In this document: in pieces, positions 35,894 through 47,270 of the stretch
Numbering within the stretch: the first letter of the stretch is position 1
Layout: each line of letters opens with the position of its first letter
Assembly (NCBI GenBank): GCA_028583605.1
Contig: CM053337.1
Location: forward strand, 12,953,138-13,017,137
Direction: 5' to 3'
Length of the DNA: 64,000 nucleotides
DNA from: Dastarcus helophoroides
Lineage: Eukaryota; Arthropoda; Insecta; Coleoptera; Bothrideridae
Translations under genes and position numbers: made by a program
The notes under the pieces: model-generated
What the model was told of the DNA's origin: nothing
The model's input: the letters and a program-made list of their open reading frames with translations, nothing else
The model's database searches: none

Positions 35894-37857
35894 GAAATTG
35901 TTGAAAAAAAATAGTCGCATTTCAGAGAAAAAGGAACGAATTTTTAAGAAAAGAGCGCAATTTCGAAAAAAAAATGTAAATTTTAACAAAATCCAAGTTT
36001 TCAGATAAAGACAATTTAGGTGGAACGGACTGGTCCTTCGTTATCTTCAAAAATTGAAATACAAATCTTGTCCCTGAAACCAAGAAATATTAAAAAACAT
36101 AACAAAGGTTACTGGCTAACGCGATTCGATAACCAAGTTATCATCTTATCTCTGAAGTGATAGCTTGGCTATAGAAACTCGTTAGCCAGTAACCTTTGTT
36201 GTGTTTTCTAATCTTTGTTGGTTTCAGGGGACAAGATTTCTATTTCAGATAAAGACAAATTTTGAGGAAAAAGTTGAGATTTCCAGTAACATAAATAATT
36301 GGATTTTACGATAAAGATAAAATTTCGAAAGCAGAAGGATTTTGAATGAAATTACCTCTAATTTCAAAGAACAAGATCGAAATTGTTGAAAAAAAAATAG
36401 TCGCATTTCAGAGAAAAAGGAACGAATTTTTAAGAAAAGAGCGCAATTTCGAAAAAAAAAATGTAAATTTTAACAAAATCCAAGTTTTCAGATAAAGACA
36501 ATTTAGGTGGAACGGACTGGTCCTTCGTTATCTTCAAAAATTGAAATACAAATCTTGTCCCTGAAACCAAGAAATATTAAAAAACACAACAAAGGTTACT
36601 GGCTAACGCGTTTCGATAACCAAGTTATCATCTTATCTCTGAAGTGATAGCTTGGCTATAGAAACTCGTTAGCCAGTAACCTTTGTTGTGTTTTCTAATC
36701 TTTGTTGGTTTCAGGGGACAAGATTTCTATTACAGATAAAGACAAATTTTGAGGAAAAAGTTGAGATTTCCAGTAACATAAATAATTGGATTTTACGATA
36801 AAGATAAAATTTCGAAAGCAGAAGGATTTTGAATGAAATTACCTCTAATTTCAAAGAACAAGATCGAAATTGTTGAAAAAAAAATAGTCCGCATTTCAGA
36901 GAAAAAGGAACGAATTTTTAAGAAAAGAGCGCAATTTCGAAAAAAAAATGTAAATTTTAACAAAATCCAAGTTTTCAGATAAAGACAATTTAGGTGGAAC
37001 GGACTGGTCCTTCGTTATCTTCAAAAATTGAAATACAAATCTTGTCCCTGAAACCAAGAAATATTAAAAAACACAACAAAGGTTACTGGCTAACGCGATT
37101 CGATAATCAAGTTATTATCTTATCTCTGAAGTGATAGCTTGGCTATAGAAACTCGTTAGCCAGTAACCTTTGTTGTGTTTTCTAATCTTTGTTGGTTTCA
37201 GGGGACAAGATTTCTATTTCAGATAAAGACAAATTTTGAGAAAAATAGTTAAGATTTCCAGTAACATAAATAATTGGATTTTACGATAAAGATAAAATTT
37301 CGAAAGCAGAAGGATTTTGAATGAAATTACCTCTAATTTCAAAGAACAAGATCGAAATTGTTGAAAAAAAAATAGTCGCATTTCAGAGAAAAAGGAACGA
37401 ATTTTTAAGAAAAGAGCGCAATTTCGAAAAAAAAAATGTAAATTTTAACAAAATCCAAGTTTTCAGATAAAGACAATTTAGGTGGAACGGACTGGTCCTT
37501 CGTTATCTTCAAAAATTGAAATACAAATCTTGTCCCCTGAAACCAAGAAATATTAAAAAACACAACAAAGGTTACTGGCTAACGCGTTTCGATAACCAAG
37601 TTGTCATCTTATCTCTAAAGCTGATAGCTTGGCTATAGAAACTCGTTAGCCAGTAACCTCTGTTGTGTTTTCTAATCTTTGTTGGTTTCAGGGGACAAGA
37701 TTTCTATTTCAGATAAAGACAAATTTTGAGGAAAAAGTTGAGATTTTCGGTAACATAAATGATCGAATTAAACCATAAAGATAAAATTTCGAAAACAGAA
37801 GGATTTTCAATAAAACTACCTCGAATTTCGAAGAACAAGATTGAAATTGTCAAAAAC
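35894..37857. repeat. 487-bp tandem array, each unit with a ~227-bp foldback (family A)
   Basis: Four units, nearly identical by eye. Their palindromic parts run 36021-36247, 36508-36734, 36995-37221 and 37483-37711, giving starts 487, 487 and 488 bp apart. Each has arms GGACTGGTCCTTCGTTATCT...CAAATCTTGTCC...GGTTACTGGCTAACGCG and the complement ending GGGGACAAGATTTCTATT. The linker holds GTCGCATTTCAGAGAAAAAG and ACCTCTAATTTCAAAGAAC. A diverged partial unit precedes it at about 35030-35310. Confidence 0.93.
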
Positions 37858-37905
37858 AGAAACGAATTATAAAAAGAAATGAAATTTCGAGAGAAAGATC
37901 GAAAT

Positions 37906-38780
37906 TTCAAAAACAGCATCGAAATTTCGAGAAACGGTTCGAAATTTCGAGAAACGGTTCGAAGTTTCGAGAAATGGTTTGAAATTTGGAGAAACGGTTC
38001 CAAATTTGGGGAAACGGTTCGAAATTTCGAGAAATGGTTCGAAATTTCGAGAAACGGTTTGAAATTTGGAGAAACGGTTCGAAATTTGAGGAAATGGTTT
38101 GAAATTTCGAGAAACGGTTCGAAATTTCGGGAAACGGTTCGAAATTTCGAGAAACGGTTCGAAGTTTCGAGAAATGGTTTGAAATTTGGAGAAACGGTTC
38201 GAAATTTGGGGAAACGGTTCGAAATTTCGAGAAACGGTTCGAAGTTTCGAGAAATGGTTTCAAATTTGGAGAAACGCTTCGAAATTTGGGGAAATGGTTT
38301 GAAATTTCGAGAAACGGTTCGAAATTTCGGGAAACGGTTCGAAATTTCGAGAAACGGTTCGAAGTTTCGAGAAATGGTTTGAAATTTGGAGAAACGGTTC
38401 GAAATTTGGGAAAAATATTTGAAATTTCGAGAAACGGTTCGAAATTTCAGGAAATGGTTAGAAATTTCGAGAAACGGTTCGAAGTTTCGAGAAATGGTTT
38501 GAAATTTGGAGAAACGGTTCGAAATTTGGGGAAATGGTTTGAAATTTGGAGAAACGGTTCGAAATTTGGGGAAACGGTTCGAAATTTCGAGAAACGGTTC
38601 GAAGTTTCGAGAAATGGTTTGAAATTTGGAGAAACGATTCGAAATTTGGGGAAATGATTTGAAATTTCGAGAAACGGTTCGAAATTTCGGGAAACGCTTC
38701 GAAATTTCGAGAAACGGTTCGAAGTTTCGAGAAATGGTTTGCAATTTGGAGAAACGGTTCGAAATTTGGACGAAATTTCG
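37906..38780. repeat. 20-bp minisatellite, about 43 units without indels, 120-bp higher order
   Basis: Units of GAAATTTCGAGAAACGGTTC stay in exact 20-bp register throughout. The variant GAAGTTTCGAGAAATGGTTT recurs at 37961, 38161, 38241, 38361, 38481, 38601 and 38721: after the first part the spacing is a steady 120 bp, a six-unit higher-order repeat. Because 20 is not a multiple of 3 and the unit lacks stops, both strands carry long open frames of 20-residue repeats; these are not considered genes. Confidence 0.97.
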
Positions 38781-38989
38781 TAAAAATTCGGAATCTCCCA
38801 AATGTAATCAAATTTTATCGAAATTTCGAAAAATTGACAAATTTTGAGAAAAAGTCGAAGTTTTCTGATTGAATATTTATTTCCTATTAACTGCTTAAGT
38901 AAGAAGCAGACAAGCGCCTCGCCTTGTCAACATTTTATGAAGAAAGTTGTAATTTCCAAAACGTTTAAAAATATGCAAAATTATTAAAA

Positions 38990-40500
38990 TGTTTAACAGA
39001 CTCGTAATTTAGAATTTTTTAGGTTTAAACTCAAAATTTTGAAATTAAATTTAATTTCGACATTGACGTAAATATTTTTAAAAAAAAATCGAAATTCTTA
39101 ATTAAAACGAATAAATATTTTCATAAAAAAAGGAACGAAATTTTTGACAGACTCGAAATTTAGAATTTTTCAGGTTTAAACTCAACATTTTGAAATTAAA
39201 TTTAATTTCGACATTGACGTTGATATTTTGAGAAAAGAAATCGAAATTTTTAATTAAAACGAGTGAATCTTTTGATAAAAATGGAAAGATATTTTTGACA
39301 GACTCGAAATTTAGAATTTTTCAGGTTTAAACTCGACATTTTGAAATTGAATTTAATTTAGACATTGACGTTGACATTTTGAGAAAAGAAATCGAAATTT
39401 TTAATTAAAACGAGTGAATCTTTTGATAAAAATGGAAAGATATTTTTGACAGACTCGAAATTTAGAATTTTTCAGGTTTAAACTCAACATTTTGAAATTG
39501 AATTTAATTTCGACATTGACGTTGATATTTTGAGAAAAGAAATCGAAATTTTTAATTAAAACAAGTGAATCTTTTGATAAAAATGGAAAGATATTTTTGA
39601 CAGACTCGAAATTTAGAATTTTTCAGGTTTAAACTCAACATTTTGAAATTGAATTTAATTTCGACATTGACGTTGATATTTTGAGAAAAGAAATCGAAAT
39701 TTTTAATTAAAACGAGTGAATCTTTTGATAAAAATGGAAAGATATTTTTGACAAACTCGAAATTTAGAATTTTTCAGGTTTAAACTCAACATTTTGAAAT
39801 TGAATTTAATTTCGACATTGACGTTGATATTTTGAGAAAATAAATCGAAATTTTTAATTAAAACGAGTGAATCTTTTGATAAAAATGGAAAGATATTTTT
39901 GACAAACTCGAAATTTAGAATTTTTCAGGTTTAAACTCAACATTTTGAAATTGAATTTAATTTCGACATTGACGTTGATATTTTGAGAAAAGAAATCGAA
40001 ATTTTTAATTAAAACGAGTGAATCTTTTGATAAAAATGGAAAGATATTTTTGACAGACTCGAAATTTAGAATTTTTCAGGTTTAAACTCAACATTTTGAA
40101 ATTAAATTTAACTTCGACATTGACGTAAATATTTTGAGAAAAGAAATCGAAATTTTTAATTAAAACGAGTGAATATTTTGATAAAAAAAGGAAAGAAATT
40201 TTTGACAGACTCGAAATTTAGAATTTTTCAGATTTAAACTCAACATTTTGAAATTGAATTTAATTTCGACATTGACGTTGATATTTTGAGGAAAGAAATC
40301 GAAATTTTTAATTAAAACGAGTGAATCTTTTGATAAAAATGGAAAGATATTTTTGACAGACTCGAAATTTAGAATTTTTCAGGTTTAAACTCAAAATTTT
40401 GAAATTTAATTTAATTTCGACATTGACGTAAATATTTTGAGAAAAAATCGAAATTCTAAATTAAAATGAGTGAATATCTTGATAAAAAAAAGGAAGAAGT
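38990..40500. repeat. ~151-bp tandem array (about 10 copies)
   Basis: Units contain GACTCGAAATTTAGAATTTT, CAGGTTTAAACTCAACATTT, TTTCGACATTGACGTTGATA and AATTAAAACGAGTGAATCTT. Starts fall near 38998, 39149, 39300, 39449, 39602, 39752, 39901, 40053, 40207 and 40356; the outer copies are the most diverged. Confidence 0.95.
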
Positions 40501-40694
40501 TTTAAAAAAAAGTTAATCTTTAGACTCAAATTCGTAAAACAAAACTTGACGACAAATTTTTTAGAGAAAAGGAATTTCCATGTTAAAACTGGAATGTGTG
40601 AATTAAAACAAGAATTCTCCATGGTAGACCCTTATTGACCAGAAATATTATGTTTGTTTCAATTTATTTAACATTTCTTCGGCCCAATTCTAAA

Positions 40695-40735
40695 TAAAAT
40701 GTTTTTTTTTTTAAGTTTAATCCACTCGCAAAGGG
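40695..40735 (-). mobile_element. Inverted 3'-end fragment of the reverse-transcriptase element
   Basis: TTTTAAGTTTAATCCACTCG is the reverse complement of the sequence at about 42367-42390, the tail after the retrotransposon reading frame. Confidence 0.6.
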
Positions 40736-40939
40736 GTTTCTAGACAAATTGATATTTTGGGGAGAGTTTTATAAAAGAAATCCTGTCTCAGCATAAAAAT
40801 TCCAGGAAAAGAAAAAACTTTTAAGTTTAAACCCAACATTTTTGAAAGAAGTCCAATTTTTTAATTAAATTAAAAGTTTAAAAAAAAATCAGAAATGTCC
40901 AAATTTCAGAAAAAAGTCAAAAATCTTGATTTTTTGCCC

Positions 40940-42400
40940 TCAGAACAATCAACATCGAGATTCTCAAAAATCTGGAGGAAAATAGAATCATATCCGACAG
41001 GCAATACGGTTTTAGACTTTGATGGAACGGACTAGTTCTTGGTTATCTTCAAAAATTGAAACACAGAACTTGTCCCCTGAAACCAAGAAAAATTAAAAAA
41101 CACAACAAAGGTTGCTCTAACGCGTTTCGACAGCCAAGCTGTCATCCTCAGAGAGAAACGGTTTTAGACAACAACGTTCCACTGGCGACCTACTGGCATA
41201 TGTTACTCATATATGTAACTCAGTTATGGAAAAACATGGTGAGGCTAGGATTGTGGCATTGGATATCTCAAAGGCTTTCTACAGACAGTCTGGCATCGAT
41301 CTCTTCTCGCCTAATTAACATCTAATGGTCTCCCTCCTGGACTCTGTCATTTGATATCCAACTTTCTCGCTGACAGATCTCTTCAGGTCGTCATCAATGG
41401 CATCTCATCCGAGACATTTGCGCGGGGGTGCCTCAGGGGTCTGTTCTGTCTCCTACTCTATTTCTGTTGCACATAAACGATCTCTTGGCTTCAACTTCCA
41501 ATCCTATATACAGCTACGCAGATGATAGTAGCCTTGTGTCATCTTTTTTCTCCGACAAACCATTATCTATCGCTGCTTCAGATCGTCTACGGGAGCAGCA
41601 AATGCAGATCATTAATCGGGATCTCGAGATTATTCTGGAATGGGGTAAATACAAGTTGGTCGACTTCAACGCTTCAAAAACTCAGACGCCGCGGTTTTCT
41701 CTAAGAAAACATCGAGGGATAATGCAACAAACATACCAATGGACGGTAAAATCCTTCCGATGGGATCTAATCTATTTATCCTAGGAGTGAATGCGAGCAC
41801 TAACTTCTCTTGGGACGATCATGTGCGCGCCATTGCCAAATCCGCCTCTCAGAAGCTGGGCTTTCTTTTTAGAGGTAAAAAGTACATCACATTTCATCAG
41901 CTAGTAACACTATACAAAGCTTAAGTTGGGCCAACACTAGCCAATACTGTTCTCATGTTTGGCCATGTTCAGCCCCAAAGCACACTTTAGCTCTCTTTGA
42001 TTCAATTCAAAGAAGAGCGATTCACCTAATTGATGACGAGAGTCTGACCAATTCTCTCGAAACACTAGAGCACAGGCGTATGACTTGTATCTTTTCTACA
42101 AGTACTATCATGGAAGATGCTCGCAGGAACTAATAGGATTGATCGCCCCCCAAGGGCCAGATTCTTGAGGCGTACTAGACAGTCGGAAACAGCAAATTGC
42201 TGTGCAGTCCAGCTTGACACAGTGTCTGCGGAGACTCTTTTTTCTATAGAACTTCCAAGTTATGGAACTTGTTAAAGAAAGGAATTTTTCCCAAAAATTA
42301 AGAAGGCAGTTCATCGCCATCTATCCTTGTTTCCGCATCCTACTCGCAGTACTTTGAAAGCATAATTTGCGAATGGATTAAACTTAAAAAAAGAAAAATA
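40940..42400 (+). mobile_element. Non-LTR retrotransposon relic with reverse transcriptase (Jockey/CR1-like)
   Basis: 5'-truncated ORF2 fragment with frameshifts and stops. Readable in order: LEENRIISDRQYGFR (thumb-side motif preceding the QxGFR signature), QQRSTGDLLAYVTHI, VALDISKAF (RT motif A), GxPQGSVLSPTLF (motif B), SYADDS (YxDD-like catalytic motif C, near 41510-41530), a WGKYKLVDFNASKTQ segment, LGVNAS..W..H, and a tail IQRRAIHLIDDESL with arginine-rich C-terminus to about 42360. It is interrupted by a family A insertion at 41018-41157. Not functional. Confidence 0.85.
41018..41157. mobile_element. Foldback family A half-element inserted in the RT gene, 12-bp target duplication
   Basis: 140 bp starting TTTGATGGAACGGACTAG and ending CAGAGAGAA, flanked by ACGGTTTTAGAC at 41006-41017 and 41158-41169. 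The RT frame on the left (...RQYGFR) continues exactly on the right (QQRSTGD) after one duplicate, so this is a clean insertion. It contains one arm and the small hairpin CAGCCAAGCTG, not the full palindrome. Confidence 0.88.
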
Positions 42401-42707
42401 TTGATCGTGTCACGTGCAAAATGTAGTTTGTTAAAAATGTAAATAATTCAAATTCATTTTTAATTATTTTGTAAGTTGTAAGTAAAAAATGGAACCATAT
42501 AAAGGTAAAATCTCAAGAAAAAAGTCCTACTTTTAAGATTAAAAACACTTCGTGTTGTCACAATTTCGAAAACAGACGAATTTATAGAAAATTTTCTAAT
42601 TTCAATCGAAATTTTCGCAAAGTTCTATAACTCTGACAACACTCCCTACTGAACTTACTTTGTCATTCCGACAGACGGGTCAATTTTTGTCCCCCTAATG
42701 CGACAAA

Positions 42708-43371
42708 ATGGAAGAAACAGAAGTATCTCTCCTCCAAGAAGAATCGGAAATAGCAACTTCCGAAAGCTGCAAACAGGATCAAAATCCAAAACCGCAGACG
42801 CATCGCGACGTTTGGAAAGCTCTGAATGACGAGCACGATCTAATTAGAAGCGAAATTGAACAGTACAACTTAAAAAAGAAGAAAAACCACGACGTACCAC
42901 CGAACCCCTTACGTGCATTTCCTCGACGTGGAAATATTCCCGTTGTTGAGCGTGGCCCTCATCGATACGCTACAGCAGGCGCAGGAGAAAGACTCTCTTG
43001 AAAGGCACAAGACTCCGTTTGACGGGATAGATTACATAGCGGAGTACCTTTGGAATAAGAACCATCGCCACCCCGAGAGACGTGGTAATCATATTTATAT
43101 CTTCGATATGGATTGGGTTAACAATTTTTTGAGCATTAAACCTCGACCGTTCATACCGTTCCATAGGATTTGGAGCAAGAATTTCGCCGCCATCAAGATC
43201 CAATCGTTCATGAAGGGTTACTGGGTGCGAAGAAGGGAAAATGTGCAGGAGGTGCGGCAATTTTGGAAGCATTTGAAAGCTTCGAAAATTTGCATGTGCG
43301 ACTTGCTGCCGGAAAAACACAAATATAAGCATCATTTCGAGCAGGAGCCGGAAGCTACTACACCTTCCTAA
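42708..43371 (+). CDS. IQCK: IQ domain-containing protein K-like, with one-base frame break
   Basis: Resembles IQCK, a poorly studied vertebrate and insect protein with one IQ motif, presumably binding calmodulin or a light chain. The first 67 codons (MEETEVSLLQEESEIAT... to ...DVPPNP) are in one frame; the rest (YVHFLDVEIFPLLSVALIDT... to ...EQEPEATTPS) is in the next. Removing one base, for example from CCCC at 42905-42908, gives a single frame of about 220 aa (human about 287). The second part holds the family hallmarks: EIFPLL, DYIAEYLWNKN, PRPFIP and the IQ motif AAIKIQSFMKGYWVRR. No intron of workable size can bridge the frames. Either a sequencing or assembly error or a real inactivating change; the strong conservation favours the former or a recent event. 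Confidence 0.72.
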
Positions 43372-43392
43372 TTGTTATTATAACTCAATTTA

Positions 43393-43398
43393 AATAAA
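43393..43398 (+). terminator. Poly(A) signal AATAAA after the IQCK-like gene
   Basis: AATAAA 22 nt after the TAA stop, within AT-rich sequence. Confidence 0.6.
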
Positions 43399-43489
43399 TA
43401 TATTTTTTTACAATCAATCTTGTGTACTCACAAGATTTACACAACAATTTAGCTTATTACTTATTACTTACTAGTAATAAGGAAAATTC

Positions 43490-46400
43490 TGGTAATTTCG
43501 ACACTTTTTTACGAACTCTAATTTGTTTCGGAAATTCTAAATTTTCTGTCGACGTTTTGTCATTTTGAAGTTATTTTATTCTGTAATTCTGTTAAAGAAT
43601 AAAAATTATCACAAAGAAATTTCAAAGTTCGAAATAAAAGCTGAAATTTCCAGAAAAAGCAGATTTTTGAGAAAAAGAGATTTCGAAAAAATTAAGAAAA
43701 AGAGACTTCGAAAAAATTAAGAAAAAGGAACTTCGAAAAAATTGAATAAAAGGAAGAAATTTCAAATAAATTGAGAAAAAGGAAGAGATTTCGAAAAAAT
43801 TCAGAAAAAGGAAGAGATTTCGAAAAATATGAATTTATCGAAAGTTCTCAACAGATAAGATTTAAAAAAAAAGCCGTAGAATTTCTACAATAGATTGAAA
43901 CCCAGGACAAATTAAAAACCTGACATTTTTTAAACAATTTTGGATTTTTGTGATAAAGTAAAATTTCGAAAAGAGAAATTGTAAAAATTAACTGGAATCT
44001 TAGAAAAAATTGTCGATCTCTAAAAGAGTCTCTTTAAGTTTTTCAGAGAAGCGGAAAAATAGTCTTATTTTAGGAAAATTTAAAAACAGCTCGAAATTTT
44101 GATAAAAAATTGCAATTTTTTAGAGAACAAGACGATTTAAAAAAAACTTCATATTTTCAGATAAATTCGAATTTTGAGAAAATTGGTAAAATATTTCCGA
44201 AGGAAAATTCCAATAACATTTCGAGAAGTGTTGAATTTAAAAAAAAAAGTCAAAATGTCTCAGAAAAAACCGAATTTTGAGGAACAGGACGAGATTTCGA
44301 AAAAAATTGAGAGAAATGAAGAGATAATGAAAATGAATTTGCTTACTTAATTGTGAAAAAGGAAGAAATTTCTAAGAAAAAAAAGGATTTATCGAAAGTT
44401 CTCAAAAAAGGCAAAATTTTAGAAAAAAACGTCGATTTTTTTTAGTTTTCTAGGAATTGAAATTTCGAGAAAAAAGTCGTAATTTCGAGAAAAATTCTGG
44501 TAATTTTGATTTTCCCCTAATTAGTTTCGGAAATTTTAAGTTTTTTTTACGACGTTTGGACAATTTAAAGTTATTTTATTCTTTAATTCCGTTAAAAAAT
44601 AAAAATTATCATAAAAGCATTTTTGGAGAGATTTCTAGGATTGAGATTTCGAGAAAAAAGTCGAAATTTCAAGAAAAATTCTGGTAATTTCGATATTTTT
44701 TTACGAACTCTAATTTGTTTCGGAAATTTTAAGTTTTTTTTACGACGTTTTGTCATTTTGAAGTTATTTTATTCTGTAATTCTGTTAAAAAATAAAAATT
44801 ATCACAAAGAAATTTCAAAGTTCGAAATAAAAGCTGAAATTTCCAGAAAAAGCCGATTTTTGAGAAAAAGAGATTTCGAAAAAATTAAGAAAAAGAGACT
44901 TCGAAAAAATTAAGAAAAAGGGACTTCGAAAAAATTGAATAAAAGGAAGAAATTTCAAATAAATTGAGAAAAAGGAAGAGATTTCGAAAAAATTGAGAAA
45001 AAGGAAGAGATTTCGAAAAATATGAATTTATCAAAAGTTCTCAACAGATAAGATTTAAAAAAAAAAAGCCGTAGAATTTCTACAATAGATTGAAACCCAG
45101 GACAAATTAAAAACCTGACATTTTTTAAACAATTTTGGATTTTTTGTGATAAAGTAAAATTTCGAAAAGAGAAATTGTAAAAATTAACTGGAATCTTAGA
45201 AAAAATTGTCGATCTCTAAAAGAGTCTCTTTAAGTTTTTCAGAGAAGCGGAAAAATAGTCTTATTTTAGGAAAAACTAAGAACAGCTCGAAATTTCGATA
45301 AAAAATTGCAATTTTTTAGAGAACAAGACGATTTAAAAAAACTCCATATTTTCAGATAAATTCGAATTCTGAGAAAATTGGTAAAATACTTCCAAAGGAA
45401 AATTCCAATAACATTTCGAGAAGTGTTGAATTTAAAAAAAAAGTCAAAATGTCTCAGAGAAAACCGAATTTTGAGGAACAGGACGAGATTTCGAAAAAAA
45501 TTGTGAGAAATGAAGAGATAATGAAAATGAATTTGCTTACTTAATTGTGAAAAAGGGAGAAATTTCTAAGAAAAAAAAGGATTTATCGAAAGTTCTCAAA
45601 AAAGGCAAAATTTTAGAAAAAAACGTCGAATTTTTTTAGTTTTCTAGGAATTGAAATTTCGAGAAAAAAGTCGTAATTTCGAGAAAAATTCTGGTAATTT
45701 TGATTTTCCCCTAATTAGTTTCGGAAATTTTAAGTTTTTTTTACGACGTTTGGACAATTTAAAGTTATTTTATTCTTTAATTCCGTTAAAAAATAAAAAT
45801 TATCATAAAAGCATTTTTGGAGAGATTTCTAGGATTGAAATTTCGAGAAAAAAGTCGAAATTTCGAGAAAAATTTGGGTAATTTCGATATTTTTTTACGA
45901 ACTCTAATTTGTTCCGAAAATTTTAAGTTTTTTTTACGACGTTTTGCCATTTTGAAGTTATTTTCTTCTGTAATTTTGTTAAAAAATAAAACATTATTAC
46001 AAAGAAATTTTTGTAGAGGTTTTTAGGAATTGAAATTTCGAGAAAAAAGTCGAAATTTCAAGAAAAATTCTGGTAATTTCGATATTTTTTTTACCGAACT
46101 CTTAATTTGTTTCGGAAATTTTAAGTTTTTTTTACGACGTTTTGTCATTTTTAAGTTATTTTATTCGGTAATTCTGTTAAAAAATGAAAATTATCACAAA
46201 GAAATATTTGTAGAGTTTTCTAGGAATTGAAATTTCGAGAAAAAAAGTCGTAATTTCAAGAGAAATTCTGGTAATTTCGATATTGTTTTACGAACTCTAA
46301 TTTGTTTCGAAAATTTTAAGTTTTTTTACGACGTTTTGTCATTTTGAAGTTATTTTATTCGTTAATTCTGTTAAAAAATAAAAATTATCACAAAGAAATT

Positions 46401-46680
46401 TTTGTAGAGATTTCTAGGAGTTAAAATTTCGAGAAAATAGTCGAAATTTCGAGAAAAGTTTTAGTAATTTTAATTTTTTTTACAAAATTTAATTTGTTTC
46501 GAAATTTTTAAAGTTTTTTACGATGTTTTGACATGTTGAAGTTGTTTTATTCTGTTAGTCAGTTAAAAAACAAAAATTATCATAAGAATTTTTTGTAGAT
46601 GTTTCTAGGAATTGAAATTTCTAGAAAAAAGTCGTAATTTCGAGAAAAATTCTGGTAATTTTGATTTTTTTACGCATTTA
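43490..46680. repeat. ~1.2-kb tandem duplication and ~185-bp repeat array
   Basis: About 43490-44690 is repeated at about 44690-45880 (for example TTCAAAGTTCGAAATAAAAG at about 43620 and 44815). Inside and after it a ~185-195-bp unit (AGGAATTGAAATTTCGAGAA, TTCTGGTAATTTCGATATTT, TTTGTTTCGGAAATTTTAAG, TTACGACGTTTTGTCATTTT) is repeated at about 44455, 44637, 45650, 45835, 46027, 46225, 46418 and 46608. Spurious frames of 60-96 aa follow the units. Confidence 0.9.
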
Positions 46681-47221
46681 CGAAATTAACGTTAAACAAT
46701 TGGATAATTATATAACACATCAGTTTTATTATGCATTGAATAAATAATAGTTCCACAAATAATGTATATAATTACATCCTAAAAGTGTTTTGTAATAATT
46801 TTCAAGTTAAATTATAACTAAAATTTCGTCAAGACCCCTAATACATCCGGCGCATATGATCTCTCTACAAAATGGCCACTGATAAACTTAGTTCTATGAC
46901 TATAACCACAGATGCAATAGTGAGGATAAATAACTGTTGAAAAAGGTTTTTATATTAAAATTAATGTGGATTTTTCATTTTACGCAGTTTTTTAAAATTA
47001 TAAACACCTAAAGTGTTACCAAAAGTTAAATTTACATGAAAAAGTCAAGGAACATAGAAGTTTAGTAGTTCATATGAATCTGACAGCTGTCGTATATAAT
47101 TGACAATTTACGTCATGTCAACTCTAAACGGAAGTGTAATTTAATTCAATATACACTTTTAAAACAATTATCACATTATTGATCCCATGTTAGTAAACAA
47201 AGATAAGATAATTGATTAATC
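46681..47221. promoter_or_regulatory. Presumed upstream region of the chimaerin gene
   Basis: Non-repetitive AT-rich DNA between the repeat array and the first coding exon. Position alone suggests the promoter lies here; a 5' UTR exon farther upstream cannot be excluded. The downstream end holds TTGATCCCATG and AACAAAGATAAGATAATTGA. Confidence 0.3.
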
Positions 47222-47270
47222 ATGGGTTTAGATGCGGATTCGCCCGTACACTCAGTGTGGAAAAGCGATC
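47222..47270 (+). CDS. RhoGAP5A: Chimaerin exon 1
   Basis: MGLDADSPVHSVWKSD then phase 1 before GTAAGC. The VWKS-LY junction matches the N-terminus of vertebrate alpha-2 chimaerin (PPVWKSYLYQLQ), which supports both this short exon and its ATG. Confidence 0.85.

Noticed and set aside
37704..38847. Frames up to 365 aa with 20-residue repeats on both strands
   Set aside because: A stop-free 20-bp repeat opens all phases on both strands; part of the minus frame runs into the 487-bp array.
43620..46230. Repeated 60-96-aa frames starting MKFREKSRNF
   Set aside because: Frames follow the ~185-bp repeat unit; no conservation beyond the repeat itself.
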